NCBI GenBank assembly: GCA_002245135.1
Contig: NGBS01000604.1
Span: 1-64,000 of the forward strand
Source: Proteromonas lacertae
Taxonomy: Eukaryota; Sar; Bigyra; Opalinata; Proteromonadidae
DNA length: 64,000 bases
Direction: 5' to 3'
The position numbers and the translations under genes were made by a program. This document shows, piece by piece, positions 24,780 to 37,700 of this stretch; position 1 is the first letter of the stretch; each line of letters starts with the position of its first letter. The notes under the pieces were generated by a model. That model was not told the origin of the DNA. It made no database searches and saw only the letters and a list, made by a program, of their open reading frames with translations.

Positions 24780-24866
24780 TCAAACTAGTTTGTGTTTACT
24801 ATTTTAATAACTTAACAATTCAATAAAAGATTAAATTAATACTTAATAATCAAAAAAATACTAAAT

Positions 24867-26140
24867 CTATTTAAACGATATACATTTACCTCTCACTTTA
24901 ATATCCTTATATCCAAAAGGATGACATAATTTCAACAATGTTATAGAATCATCTGAATAAAGAGTAATAGTACTACTAATTTCAACTTCACCTTCTTCTT
25001 TCTTATCAATTATTGCTTTCAACATCACCGAATAAGCATCACTCACTTCATACAAAATCTGAGTTAAATTTGGAAGTGGTATAACTTGATTCATTTTGTT
25101 ATTACTTTTAGGCATACACGAACACATTGATCTATCATTATTATTATCAACATATTTAATATAATTGACTAATCCACTATATCTCTTCAAATCAGCATTA
25201 TTGATTTTCATTACACTTTCAATCTCAGTATTTGAGTACTTTACAATGAATTTATCACTATTATTTGGTTCTTCCTTGATTAGAATGTCAAATAGGTTTT
25301 TATTATCCATAATAATATCATCGGAAGTATATCCTATCCAACCGTTTTCTGAGACTTCACCTAAACTATCTACATCTAAAACACCAATAAAATAAATAAA
25401 TGATGGCTCTATTTATATATAATTAAGCTAATTATACTAATTAAAGGATAATTCACAAATTCTTTTGTTGTATTATGCAAATAATTAATAAAATAGCAAA
25501 AATGGGAAAATTCTGTCTTTGTAAAAAACAGTAATCTATAATTCAATATAATTCCCTTCCAAATGAGGATAATTAGATTTTTATATTTTACCATCAAATC
25601 ATCTAAATTTGGAGGTGGAAGAACAGTTGACACTAATTGATATTTATGATCAATCAAATCTGTCATATATGAAGGTGTTGAAATTCTTGAAATCTCTTCT
25701 AAATCTGGAGTTAATTTGAACTCTCTGTTTTTATTAATTTCTACTATCTGTTTGTTTAAAAAATCAATATATTGAAGTAGATTTTGCATTGACTTACCTC
25801 CTGCCACTATTGCTCTCATTCTTGCTCCACGTTCTTCTTTATTGTCAGGAAGCAATAATTTATTGAATATTGATATATAGTAAAGTTTATTTAGTGTGAA
25901 AGCAGTTACTTCACACTCTTTTGCTTGTATATTTGGTGGCAGTGCATTATATGTAAAAACATCATCCAACTTTTTGCCGCAACTCCATTCAACCTATTCA
26001 TAGAAAAAAATAAAAAATAAAAATACCACAGTTCCAATTTTAGTATCAAAGTACACTACATATAGTGATTTAACATGTATATCATTACAGCTATCAGATG
26101 CATTTGTAGCTAGACTGCTTGTGGATTGACTAGAGAGCAT
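24867..26140 (-). CDS. DENND11: DENN-domain protein, DENND11 (LCHN) type
   Basis: DENN proteins act mainly as guanine-nucleotide exchange factors for Rab GTPases in membrane traffic. Three exons (introns 25994-26026 and 25409-25437) give 403 residues. The upstream lobe begins SLYVVYFDTKIGTVVEW, like 'VVTFDPRSGNMVEW' of DENND11. ERGARMRAIV, LLQYIDFLNKQI, LIILIWKGIILNYRLLFF and FYFIGVLDVDSL then align in order with DENND11. A full DENN core seems present at a length close to the animal protein. It is divergent from the MAPK gene across ~93 bp that carries GAAACGAT and AAAACGGTCA elements. The subfamily call is good; the Rab target is unknown. Confidence 0.83.
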
Positions 26141-26150
26141 TTTAAATTTT

Positions 26151-26170
26151 GAAACGATGAAAAACGGTCA
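26151..26170. promoter_or_regulatory. GAAACGAT/AACGG elements in a divergent promoter
   Basis: GAAACGATGAAAAACGGTCA lies between the start codons of the DENND11-like gene (26140) and the MAPK gene (26234). Both AACGA and AACGG fit Myb-type cores; the assignment is by recurrence only. Confidence 0.35.
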
Positions 26171-26233
26171 AATATTTGAAACTGCTCTTTTAATTTTTTT
26201 ATATCTTCTGTTAAAGAATTAATATCTACTTAA

Positions 26234-28665
26234 ATGGTTGTTCATAAGGTACTTGGCGTTGAGTTCTACTTAGAACCCGAATATGTTGTGATGAGACCTC
26301 TTGGGAAAGGAGCATATGGTACTGTTGTGTATTTTGTAATTATAACTATATGCAATAGAGCTGTAAAAAACACAAAAACCAATGAAGAAATGGCTATAAA
26401 GAGACTCTGTCCAATGGCTTCAGATGCTTATGATGCAACACATACACTTAGAGAAATTCGTTTAATGCGATATTTAGGAAGACATGAAAATGTATATATA
26501 ATTCAAAATTATTAATATTCACTAGATTGTTTCTTTAAAAGATATATATATGAGAATGAAGGCAGATGAACTTTATATCTGCATGGATTTGATGGAAACT
26601 GATTTACATAAAATAATTCAGAGTAAGCAAAACCTAGACTTAAGACATGTTGCAAGATTTATGTTTCAACTATTTAGAGGATTAGAATATCTTCATGCGA
26701 ATGGAGTATTACATAGAGATTTAAAGCCAGCCAATCTTCTAGTAAATAGTAAATGTGAATTAAAAATCTCAGATTTTGGTTTAGCTCGAGTTGAACCAGA
26801 TGATATTAAGAAAAAAGCAATGATGACTCATCATGTAGTAACACGTTGGTATAGACCACCAGAGTTAATGTTATCACCTCAAGATCCTTACACAGCTGCT
26901 GTTGATATGTGGAGTGCAGGATGTATAATGATTGAGTTATTAATAAGAGCACCATTATTCCCAGGTAGTGATTTCCTAGATCAACTTGCAAGAATATTTC
27001 ATGTAATAGGAAAACCAACACCCGATGATATTGCAAAATTGCATAATGCTCAAGCTAGAAAGTTTATTAATTCATTGCCAAATCGAAAAAGAACTCCCTT
27101 TGCTGAGTTATTTCCAGATATGGATAAAGCTGCTGCTGATTTACTCGATAACTTGTTACAATATGATCCAACAAAAAGAATATCAGCAAGTCAAGCTTTA
27201 CAACATCCTTTTTTTTACGAATATTTTGGCTTAGAATTGCCCCAACATCCATTGATTCCTCCAGTAAAATTAGAATTACCTTTTGAAACACAAGAAATGT
27301 CAGTAACAGAGTTGAAATATATGATTAGAGATGAAATCAACTCATTTAGACAAGATAAAGACTCTAAGATGATGGAAAATAGAAAAATATACGATTCTGA
27401 TAATGATTCAAATCACAGTAATGCATCTTCAAATAGAAGAGTATTATTTGAACAAAGATCACAATCCGCTTATCAAACCAGAGAATTACCCAATAAAATC
27501 AACCTAGCAACTCATTCAGCGGAAAAAGCACCAGTTTTAGGTTCAAAATTACCACCCACCAGATCATTATCTCAAGCTCAAAACAAATATGAAAAGAAAA
27601 TATCTCAAGCAGCAATTGAAGCAAAGAGATTGGAGGAAAGAGTACAACGAGTAATGGCAGGTAAACCGCCAAAATCGAAGAATAGTAGTAGTATAAGTAT
27701 GTATTATATATTATCAATTTCTGTCAATTATTTCTTATTATTATTAATATATAGAACCACCTATTCCAGTCCCAGTTTCAAATTCATCTCTCTCTTCAAG
27801 ATCAACAGCTTCTTATTCCTCCTGTTCAACCTGTGATTCTGCATCAACAGGCTCTAGTGGTTCTGATGGTGATAGTCAAACTGTATTGAGTTCAAGAATG
27901 CATATGTTTAGTAACTTCACTTCAGAACCATCTTATATTGAGCCAAATCCAATGATTCAAGGAGGTAATGAACAATCTAATCAACAACAACAACAGAGAA
28001 GTAGTATTAAATCAACAACTTCATCTAAAACATCCAAATCATCAGTCAAACCACCCAAATCATCATCATCAACAAAGAAATCTATTAAGAATGCAACTCC
28101 TATACCTGAAACTAATAATAATTCAAAATCGAATGTGATTTATGATGGTAGTTATTATGCTCATAATGACAATTATAATAAAAGCAATAACAACAATAAT
28201 GAAGATGATGATGATGATGATGATGATGAAGATGAAGATGAAGATGAAGAAATCATTATAGACAGTAAAGACAATTCATTTAAATCCAAACATACTATTT
28301 CCAACCATTATGGTCAACATTTAAAGAATGGAGGTGTTGTGAAACATAGTGGTCATAGAATACAGCAAACTAAGGTACATAATGATACTCCAGGTCCACG
28401 AGACACTAGTCCTATCTTTACTAGCCATGACGGTGAAGATCGTGATGTGAACCCAGGATTTACTTTATTATCGACAATTAGCGAAGTAGATTCCACTGTC
28501 AATTCATATGTTGAACCACAACATTCAAAGACTCCAGAGAAGATAAAACAAATTCAGCAACAACAGAGAATTCAGAGAGATATGAGTAAAGATAAGATGA
28601 ATCAGTATAGAAAAGACAATCACTTGACTGTACCTGTAACACCTGCATTTATGAAGAAGAAGTAA
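26234..28665 (+). CDS. Atypical MAP kinase (ERK7/8-like) with long disordered tail
   Basis: Four exons (introns 26329-26358, 26492-26525, 27697-27754) give 769 residues. The kinase domain is complete: glycine loop LGKGAYGTV, Lys in EMAIKRL, LHRDLKPANLL, ISDFGLAR, the MAPK segment VVTRWYRPPELML, and DMWSAGCIMIELL. The activation lip reads MMTHHVVTRWY, so the usual T-x-Y is T-H-H and the phosphorylated Tyr is missing. This suggests no canonical MAPKK activation; ERK7/8-type kinases activate themselves. The ~430-residue tail is rich in Ser, Gln and Asn with an Asp/Glu run, and ends TVPVTPAFMKKK. ERK7/8 enzymes have long tails and are linked to cilia, which fits the B9D1 gene nearby, but the subfamily is inferred. 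Confidence 0.88.
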
Positions 28666-28773
28666 TTATATTAACTTATTATTAATTAAAATAAATTATA
28701 TTAGTAATTTGCATGTGATTAATATATTGTGTGTGTGTAAATATAGAAGTTGTAGAATTTCAAAAATTCTTAA

Positions 28774-28787
28774 ATAGAAACGACTAT
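28774..28787 (+). promoter_or_regulatory. GAAACGACTAT promoter element
   Basis: ATAGAAACGACTAT lies ~112 bases before the start codon at 28899, and is followed by an inverted ATCGTT. It is the same core as in the LRR-family and RUS1 promoters. Confidence 0.4.
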
Positions 28788-28898
28788 AAAATCGTTAGAA
28801 TATTTATTTTGTTTTTTCAAATTTTTAAGCGTATTTTCTCTTCTATTTATATTCTCTCACATAGATTTTTATTTGCTTTCATCTATTAAATATCATAT

Positions 28899-30743
28899 AT
28901 GAGTTACTTTGTGGCACTGTCAAAATCATCTCCAGAAGTGTTGGGAAAATATAATAAGTTTATGCGATCTGTAGAGCACATGAAGTCAACTCTTCGGTGC
29001 GAAGGTGAAGAGCTTTCTAAACGAGGTGTATACATATCAGTAATAGAAACACTCCTTCACCATAAAGATATGTTAATATCGTATATAGATAATCTAATTT
29101 TCAAAATGTGTGAAAAATATAACACAGTTACAAGACACATAATTCAACAAGAAGGTGAAGAATCTATTCTTTATGATCTTTTTAATGGTTACAGGCTGGA
29201 GATACAAGGTACAATAACTGATTTATATGATACAGAAATGAAGTTATTCAATATTTGTCTCAATCTATTAGATCAGAATCATTTTGATTATATTACAAAG
29301 GATAAGCAACTAATAAACAAGAATAAGAAGATGGTACATCAGATCAACAATTCAATAATGGCAATTGAAGAAATATTCAACAATACCAAATACATATCAG
29401 CCAATCAATGGATCAATCGTTATAAAGATGTAAAAAGAATAATTGATGAATTTAAAGAGTATTACAAAAATGGTTATAAATTTGTTAGTAAATTGTTTGA
29501 TAAAGAGATATATTACATCAATCCAGAGTTGAATAATATGTGTTACAATGAAGTACAAACATTCATAAAGAATATGAATGAAGATGTGTCTTTTATGGAG
29601 TTGGTTCAGAATAATAAGAAATTGATTAATAAAGATGAAGAAATAGCTTTGTTTAGAAATGCACAACTAAGAAAATATACGAAACTCATCAACAAATTAG
29701 TCAAAATGTCATTTTATAACCATGAAATGATTCTTGATACTCTGAATGTCAACAATAGTCAAGATCCTGTTAAATGTATTATACGCTGCTATGAAATAAT
29801 TAATGAATATATCAATGAACTTGTAAATGTGAAGGATTATAAGATTATATCCAAAGTGAATGGAATTGAATTAGGTTTTATTGCAATGAATAACATAGAT
29901 AATTCTAAGGTATATGTGAAGATATATAACAGAAATAAATGTGATTTCAATACATTCAGTAATGTTAAGAATATAGCTGATCTTAATATGTATTTTAATA
30001 GAATACTAGGTGAAGAATCAGGTTGTGGTGTTAAGATAGACAGAACAGCAAAGAAAGATTTAATTTTTCTATCAGCCAATGAAATCCTTCCAAATACAGA
30101 ATTATCGAATGAAGAAAAATCAAAGAATTTAGTTGAAGTTATATACTACTCATTGGTATTGAATTTAAAAGATTTACATAGAGATAACGTTATAGATAAT
30201 CATATCATAGATTGTATATACCCAACTGGTAATATGATGAAAGTCGTTAAGAATGGTAAAGAAAGATACAACGATAGTTATTTATCTATTACATCACTAG
30301 AAGAACTTAATACTAAGCTGAAAGAATATGTAGAGTATTATGATTACAATGGTATCGATGAAAAGCGCAAAATCAGAGGTAAAACAGTTCAATCGAAAAT
30401 GCCACTGAACTATGAGAATAAAATTATGTTAGAGAAGATTGTCAATGATGATTCTCTTAGTAATTGTTTTGTAAAAATGTATATCTACTCGCAATCCTTC
30501 AATACTCAATATCGTAAAATTGATATAGATCCTTTGTGGTATGATTGTTACGATTGGGATAAACACTGCGAACTAAGCAATGAAACTACTCTCAACCTTA
30601 TTAAATCAATTCATGGAATTATCCAAGAAAAATTGGCTGATAATACTGATATTACTTCTCAAACAATCGTCAAGAGAAATAATTACTTTCTTGAGTTGTT
30701 TGAAAAGTTTAATAATTCTTCAGTTGAAGTAGCTGTAGATTAG
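28899..30743 (+). CDS. Unrecognised intronless 614-residue protein
   Basis: A single uninterrupted frame begins MSYFVALSKSSPEVLGKY. The first ~330 residues look like long helices. A mixed segment follows (for example IELGFIAMNNIDNSKVYVKI), then a helical end. No signal peptide, membrane segment or catalytic motif is visible; LKDLHRDNVIDNHIID resembles a kinase HRD loop by chance only. The lack of introns is unusual, since nearly all neighbours have several, and could mean origin by retroposition, recent transfer or simply intron loss. I do not recognise the family. Confidence 0.8.
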   Translation: MSYFVALSKSSPEVLGKYNKFMRSVEHMKSTLRCEGEELSKRGVYISVIETLLHHKDMLISYIDNLIFKMCEKYNTVTRHIIQQEGEESILYDLFNGYRLEIQGTITDLYDTEMKLFNICLNLLDQNHFDYITKDKQLINKNKKMVHQINNSIMAIEEIFNNTKYISANQWINRYKDVKRIIDEFKEYYKNGYKFVSKLFDKEIYYINPELNNMCYNEVQTFIKNMNEDVSFMELVQNNKKLINKDEEIALFRNAQLRKYTKLINKLVKMSFYNHEMILDTLNVNNSQDPVKCIIRCYEIINEYINELVNVKDYKIISKVNGIELGFIAMNNIDNSKVYVKIYNRNKCDFNTFSNVKNIADLNMYFNRILGEESGCGVKIDRTAKKDLIFLSANEILPNTELSNEEKSKNLVEVIYYSLVLNLKDLHRDNVIDNHIIDCIYPTGNMMKVVKNGKERYNDSYLSITSLEELNTKLKEYVEYYDYNGIDEKRKIRGKTVQSKMPLNYENKIMLEKIVNDDSLSNCFVKMYIYSQSFNTQYRKIDIDPLWYDCYDWDKHCELSNETTLNLIKSIHGIIQEKLADNTDITSQTIVKRNNYFLELFEKFNNSSVEVAVD

Positions 30744-31036
30744 GTAAATTTTTTGTACAAGTATATAATCTGTGTTATTTAATGAAATTTTCATTACAAT
30801 TTTCATTATTATACATTATATTCCTTTGTTGCCTATTCTTAATTGTTAATATATTGTGTTAATTGTTTTGTTATGTGTAGAGTTTTCATAAATATCCATC
30901 CAAAATAACTCAAAATAATATCCATAAAACTGCAAAATTGATATCTGTATAAATCGTGTGAAGTCCAGTTTATAAAATATAAAATCGTGTTTCAGTTTTT
31001 TCATTTTTTTATTCTATAAAAGATTCTTTAGTTACT
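30744..31036 (+). other. Intergenic region, no gene seen
   Basis: It holds the 3' flank of the orphan gene and the promoter of the CHK1-like kinase. I see no conserved frame. Confidence 0.5.
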
Positions 31037-33955
31037 ATGGATCATTTATACATTGGCAGGAAAGTAGATAAATATGATGGTCAAAGTATATGGGTTTCAG
31101 GTGAAAAGCTGTATGAAATTGGGAATTATCTCGGTCATGGATCAGCTGGTTCGTATACTTCATGCATTAATTTATTTTAGCGTATATGAAGCAATGGACT
31201 TTTCAAACAACAGAGTATTAGAATTATTTCTCATAGTTAGCCTGTTGCAATAAAAATCATAGAATTTCCAGAATATAAATCACATAAAAACCTAAATCAA
31301 TCAAAACTGAAAGTGGTACTGGAAGGAGAGAAAAGAAATGGCACAACTCCTCTAAACTACACGTATTCCAGTATTTATTTATAAAATAGAAACATTACAT
31401 GGGCACTTTATAATAATAAAGTATTATTAGCGTGTGTAAGAGACAGTCAAAGTGGAAATCTAATAGAATTAACTCTAAAAGACTGTAACGACATTTGGGG
31501 TAATTGTTTCAACGAAAATGAAACGAACAAAACTGTTACAATGAATGGTATAGAAATCGAAATCCCATCTATCAGTTTCTCTTATTACAAATTCATCAAT
31601 CGAATTAACAAAAGTCGAATAGAAATAGAAAATATGAAAAAAGTCAGTGGCCATAAGAACATATTAGAATTATATGATGTATTACAACTTAGTCAGGATA
31701 ATAAAGAAATTATGTTTTTGATATTAGAAATTGCATCAGGAAGTTCATTATTAAATTAGTATATATTTATTTCATTATTTTGTAAATAGTGTAAGAGTAG
31801 ATAGAGGATGTGATGAAAACATCGTCAAACATTACATGAATGAAATATTAGAAGGAGTTTTATATTGTCATAAAAAAGGAATTTGTCATAGAGATTTAAA
31901 GCCAGAAAATATATTGTTGAAATGTGTTGGAGAAAATGAATTACCAATTGTCAAAATATGTGATTTTGGCTTGTCTGCTATCTTTTTAGATAGTTCTAAA
32001 ATATTAAATAATTCAAATAACAATTCAAATAACAATAAAATTATGAATTCATATTTGAAGTATTCTTCTGTTGGAACACCTCATTATATTGCTCCTGAAT
32101 TGTTTAATGGTAATAATTATAATGATAATTGCAATAACCATAATTGCAATAACCATAGCAATAACTTTAATAATAATAATAATAATAATATGTATGATGG
32201 TTGTAAATCAGATGTTTGGTCATTAGGAGTGATATTATATGCGTTGTTAGTAGGTGAATTTCCATTTGATAAAGATATATTAAAATGTGAAAGATTTAAA
32301 GTTTTCACTAAGTGGATTAATAGTGTAGAAAATGAAGTAAATAGTTTGAAATATAATCCAATAACTATACCAAATCCTCCATATTATGATAGTTTTTTCC
32401 CTTGTGGAGTATCGAATGAAGTGAAACATTTATTAGCGTGTATGTTACATCCAAATCCAATGAAAAGATATAATGTTGAAGAATGTTTGGAACATTGTTG
32501 GTTGAATAGTGAAAGAAATAGAAGTAATAGAAGGAGAAGGATTATAAGAAGAAGAAGAAGAAGAAGTATTAAACAAATGAGTGAAGAAGAATTAAAGAAA
32601 ATGGAAGAAGAAAAGAAATTGAAAATTAATGATGATGATGATGGTTGTTATAAAGAAGAAGATAAAGTTGAAGATGATTATTATTATTATGAAGAATGTG
32701 AAGTAGAAGAAGGTTATGAAGGTGAAACTACTGATGATGTAGTGATAATAGTTGATAATGGAGTAAAAGAAGATGAAAGTGAAAGTGAAGATAGTGAAGG
32801 AGGAGAAGAAGAAGAAGAAGGTGAAGAAACTGGAGTGGTAGTAGTGAATGATGAATCTATGCTTTTTGATAATACAAATACAAATGTATTGTTGTCTTCT
32901 AGTTCTTCTTCATCAACTCATTCTTTATCATATTCTTCCTCATCAACTTCCTCATCTCCAAAATCAAATCAATTAAAGAATGAAGGAGTAATAATAGAGA
33001 ATGAATCAAACAATAAAACTCCTATTAAACAGAAAGAACAACAAAATCATCATCATCATCATCAACAACAACAACAACAAAATCAACATAATAATAATAA
33101 TAATAATAGAAAGAATAAGAACCAACATAAACATCATCATCATCATAAGAGTAAAGTGAATAGTACACCACTTCAACCATCATCAACCTCAAACACTACT
33201 GCAACAACAACTACTACTACTCCTTCAACAACTACAGCTTCAAATGGAACAACTACAACAACAACAAATAATAATTACAATACTCCTATATTAAATAGAA
33301 CAAGAAAGAACTCTGAAAATAGCTTTATATCACCTCCAATATTATCATTCAATCAATCTCCAACAACAACAACAACAACAACTAATACTTCATCATCCTC
33401 AACTCTTATAACTGCAACAGTAATTCATAATAATAATAATAATAATTGGAATAACAATAATGAAAGAATCAATATTAGTGACACTTTATCGCCCATTGAT
33501 ATTCCTATAGAAAGTTGCCAATTATGTATTCCATTCTTTAAAGGAATTACTAAAAAACCAACACGATTTTATACTGAACGTATAATATATATATATAATT
33601 AATAGATAATGTAAATGATATTTTTGACAGAATAATAAGAATCTGTAATGAAATAATTCCTGAATTAATCAAATGTAAAAGAAGCAGTGTCAGCAGTATA
33701 AGCAATATGAGTAACTCAACGTTAATGATAAAATGTGAATGTTTGAATATCTGTTTGATTCAGGTGTATTTAGTTAGAAGTGGGTTTTATATGGTTGAGT
33801 TTACGAAAGGTCAGATTGATATGTTTGAATTTATGAGATTATATGATAGAATCAGAATATCATTGAATGAAATTGTAACTAGTGATTATCATTTTGAATA
33901 TTGGTCAAGTAATTTGAACAATAATATGCCGTTAAGAAGAATTCAGTCAATGTAA
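31037..33955 (+). CDS. CHK1-like Ser/Thr protein kinase with C-terminal KA1-like domain
   Basis: Six exons (introns 31153-31180, 31215-31240, 31363-31389, 31759-31789, 33580-33605) give 926 residues. Kinase motifs are intact: LGHGSAGSVYE, PVAIKI, GICHRDLKPENILL, KICDFGLSA, VGTPHYIAPEL, SDVWSLGVILYALLVGEFPF. About 110 residues are inserted between the ATP lysine and the alpha-C helix (EIENMKKVSGHKNI). After the kinase come basic and acidic runs and long Ser, Gln, His, Asn and Thr tracts (~32520-33460). The end, from FFKGITKKPTRFYTE to YMVEFTKGQIDMFEFMRLYD, matches a KA1 fold as in CHK1 and related CAMK-group kinases. A checkpoint role is plausible, but SNF1- or CIPK-type assignment is also possible. 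Confidence 0.82.
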
Positions 33956-34150
33956 AAGTAGAAATGGTTTAGTAAGTAAAAAATTACTTATTTAATTTAA
34001 GAAGAATAAATATTTAAAGAAATGTTGTTGTTGTTTTTGAAGTTTTAAAAATTATATTCGTTTTAGATCATAAAAATTTGGCTTGAATAATCTCACTTCA
34101 TATTCTCATTTCGATTCCAAAGTGATTTTCTGATTTTCATCCCAAAAATA

Positions 34151-34635
34151 ATGACTGACGAAAGAACTTTCATTGCTATTAAACCAGATGCAGTACAAAG
34201 AGGCCTCATTGGACAAATCATTGAAAGATTTGAAAGAAAAGGTTTAAAATTAGTAGCTATGAAAATGTTGATCCCAAGTGTTGAATTATTATCTCAACAT
34301 TATGCTGAACTTAAAGCAAAGCCATTCTTCAATGGACTTGTCGAATACATGGTATTTATAAAGATATTCTAATTTACTAGAGATCTGGACCAGTCGTTGC
34401 TATGGTATGGGAAGGAAGAGATGCTGTTGCCACAGGAAGAAAAATCTTAGGTGCAACTAAACCAAGTGACTCAGCTCCAGGAACAATCCGTTTTGATTTT
34501 GGAATTGATGTTGGTAGAAACATTGTACATGGATCAGACAGTGTAGAAAATGGAAAGAGAGAAATCTCACTCTGGTTCCCAGAAGGTGTTTGTGAATGGA
34601 AATCATGCAAAAACGAATGGGTATATGAATTATAA
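34151..34635 (+). CDS. NDK: Nucleoside diphosphate kinase
   Basis: The enzyme transfers the gamma-phosphate from ATP to other nucleoside diphosphates through a phospho-histidine. Two exons (intron 34352-34380) give 151 residues, the normal length. Visible are [18 protein letters not shown], the TGRKILGAT segment, [14 protein letters not shown], the active-site His in [10 protein letters not shown], and the C-terminal LWFPEG and WVYEL. The usual RGDFCI reads RFDFGI, a mild change outside the catalytic residues. The gene is tail-to-tail with the RCC1-BTB gene. Confidence 0.97.
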
Positions 34636-34771
34636 ACAATAAAATCATTTTGAATTTTTAAAAATAGAATATCCATTTGTTTGTTTTAGTTTTAAAGACA
34701 TAATTTTCTAAATCTATTGATAGAATTGGTTAAAACACCCTTAAAAAAAAAAATACATTTCTAAGATAGAA

Positions 34772-37700
34772 TTACAATGTAAAGAGTATAACAAAGAAAA
34801 AAATCAATCCAATCACATTAATAACTGGAACATAGTTAGAGAAGGTGTTATCTTCACTCTCAGCATATCTAAAATACACCGCCATGTATAGAACAAGAAT
34901 TAAAAGGATAAACAATATGAACTTCCAGTTAATCATATTACTGAAAAAGGTAATCTTCTCTTCTTCCTTCTCCTCTTTCTCTTTCTCTTCTATTTCCTTC
35001 TTATCCTCTAACATTTTATTTCTTTTCATTCTTTTCTCTTCATTTAAATTCATAAACATCTCCAAAATAGTCTTTTTATTATGTTTTGATATATCTTCAA
35101 TTCTATCACCAAATGAATCAAAATTACTTACTATATAATTCAAACATTTCTATTACAATAAATAAATATTTAAATATACTGTTTTTAAAAGTATCAATTT
35201 CTGATCATTATTATCACACAATTCCAAACAATCAATCACATTATCTTCATTTATTTCAATGTAATTTTCCATATTGTTTAATAATATCATTAACTCATAT
35301 CTAATTAATAACTCTAGCAATTCAAATATCTGATTATTTGTTGTACCAACTGGTAGTTTTTCAGTGTAAATGTAATGTAAGAATATTTTCATTATTTCTT
35401 TACTATCTGGAACATTTATCTATATTTCAAAAAACAATAAAAATGATATTAATAATATACAACTATTCTATTCTCAATACTTCTTTCTTTATTTTTACTT
35501 AGCAAATTATCAAAATAAGTGGATTGACTTCGTAATATCACTTGATGAGCATAAATTGTTTCATTTTCACATTTGAAGGATATATCACTGGAGAAATCTA
35601 AACCAACTGCATTACTAAGTTCATCATTTAATGAAACAATCTGTTTATTATTTTTTCCTTCATTTTCTTCTTCTTCTTCTTCTTCTGTTTGATTCAGTAA
35701 TAAATTCTTCATTAATGCTTCTAAACCAAATAAATCATACTTTTTAGCCAAATTATAAATTTCAGATGGTAATGAAGTGCTAGTGTCTAAAATGTCATAG
35801 GATATGATCAGTATAAATATATTCAAGGAAATAAACTGCAGCATTAAAACTAACATCACTTAATGTAATCTGCATAATTGATTCTAAATTCATTTTCTTT
35901 TTTATTTCTTCATAAAACAACTTTGATCTCATTGACAGTATAATTTTATGACAATAAACATTCTTTCCATTTATAACTAGCAACATATCAGGATTATAAT
36001 AATCAGATAATTCAAGAACTATAAAATAAATAACAATATATTTAAATATACCTGTTGTTACAAATATTTTTCTCATATGCCTTGATAATAAGGAAGTTTG
36101 ACTAATAAAAACACTATTATCAAAACTACTACTCATATATTCAACTTTATTAAACATTAACAAACCATTATTATTTTTATTAGTTCCAATTACTTGTAAT
36201 GGAATCAAAGTCTCTTTAATAATATTATCTAAACACAATTGATTATTTTTATTACTTCCTAACCCATAAACAATTCCATTTATACTTCTACAGAATAAAA
36301 AATTATCTCCTCCACTGATTTTATCAATATAAATCTCATTATCTTTAAAATATTTCACTATTTTGGGAGTAGAATAGTCTTTTTCACTTTTACAGACTCC
36401 TTGACCAATACAAATATTCCCATCACCTCCAAAAGTATAGAAATTTCCATTATAATCAATACAACAACTATAATTTGGACCACAAAATATCTTTATAATT
36501 TTAATATTACTTTCACTGAAATAATCAATTTTGATTGGTGATAATTCATCCTTTTTAATATTACCGTTTCCTAATTGTCCATTTTTCCCTTCACCCCAAC
36601 TATAAACATTTCCATCTTCATCAATACATAAACAATGACTTAAGCATGTTGAAATATCAACAATTATTTTATTACTCAATATACCTTTTATTCTTCTTGG
36701 AAATAATAAATATTTTATATTTTCTCCATTTCTATTATTATTATTATTATTTTGTTGGGTAGGTATTGAACCTAAACCTAATCTCCCATTCGCAAATTTC
36801 CCCCAACTGAACATTTTTCCACTTCTTGACAAACATAATGTAAATTCTCCACCACATTCTATTCTGATTATTTCTTCAAATTCTAATTCTTTACTGATTA
36901 TTCTATTTGGAATTAATGAATTTTTACTATTTTCTTTACATATTGCGTTTCCTATACCCCAGCAGTATACACTTCCTCCTACAGTTAATGCACAACTGTG
37001 GCTTGCCAATCGGCTTGATCCTACACTTATATCTTTGATTAGAATTGGTTTTTCATTCGATAAAAAATATTCTATCAAAGTTGGTGTTGTTCTTTCTTCC
37101 AAATCATTCAAGCCAAGCTCGCCATCTTTATTTTTACCATAACTATATACCAAGCCATGACTTGTTAATAATAATACATGTTTATAACCACAACTTACTT
37201 TAATGATTTTACTACTACCGAATCTCCAATTCATATCAATTGGTGAAATGGTTTTATTATGGTTATGATTATTTCCTATATTATAGAGGGTATTACATAA
37301 TGCTAAACGACTTCCATCTAATAAAGACTCTTTAGGACTATTAATTATATAATAGAGAAAAATAATTAAATATATATATATATATATATATATTATACAT
37401 TAATTTAAAAGTGCTTTTCTTTTCTATATTTTTACTATTATTTTCTTCCTCTTCTTCTTCTTCTTCTATTTCATTATCATTATTTTCTTTTATATTTTCA
37501 ATTGTTATAAATCTTTCTAATGATTCATGTTTATTCAAATATTTTATCTTTATTTCATCTTCACATTTCACTTCATTGATAATACCATTTAGATAACTAT
37601 AAAGTGGTAATTTTCTTTTAATTAAAATATAGAAATAACCACTTTCACTAAAGTTCTCTGATTCACTTATTTTGTATAAAAATGAACAACTAATGACTAA

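Noticed and set aside
30160-30210. A protein kinase catalytic loop (DLHRDNVID) in the orphan
   Set aside because: No glycine loop, lysine, DFG or APE segment stands at the needed distance; a chance match.
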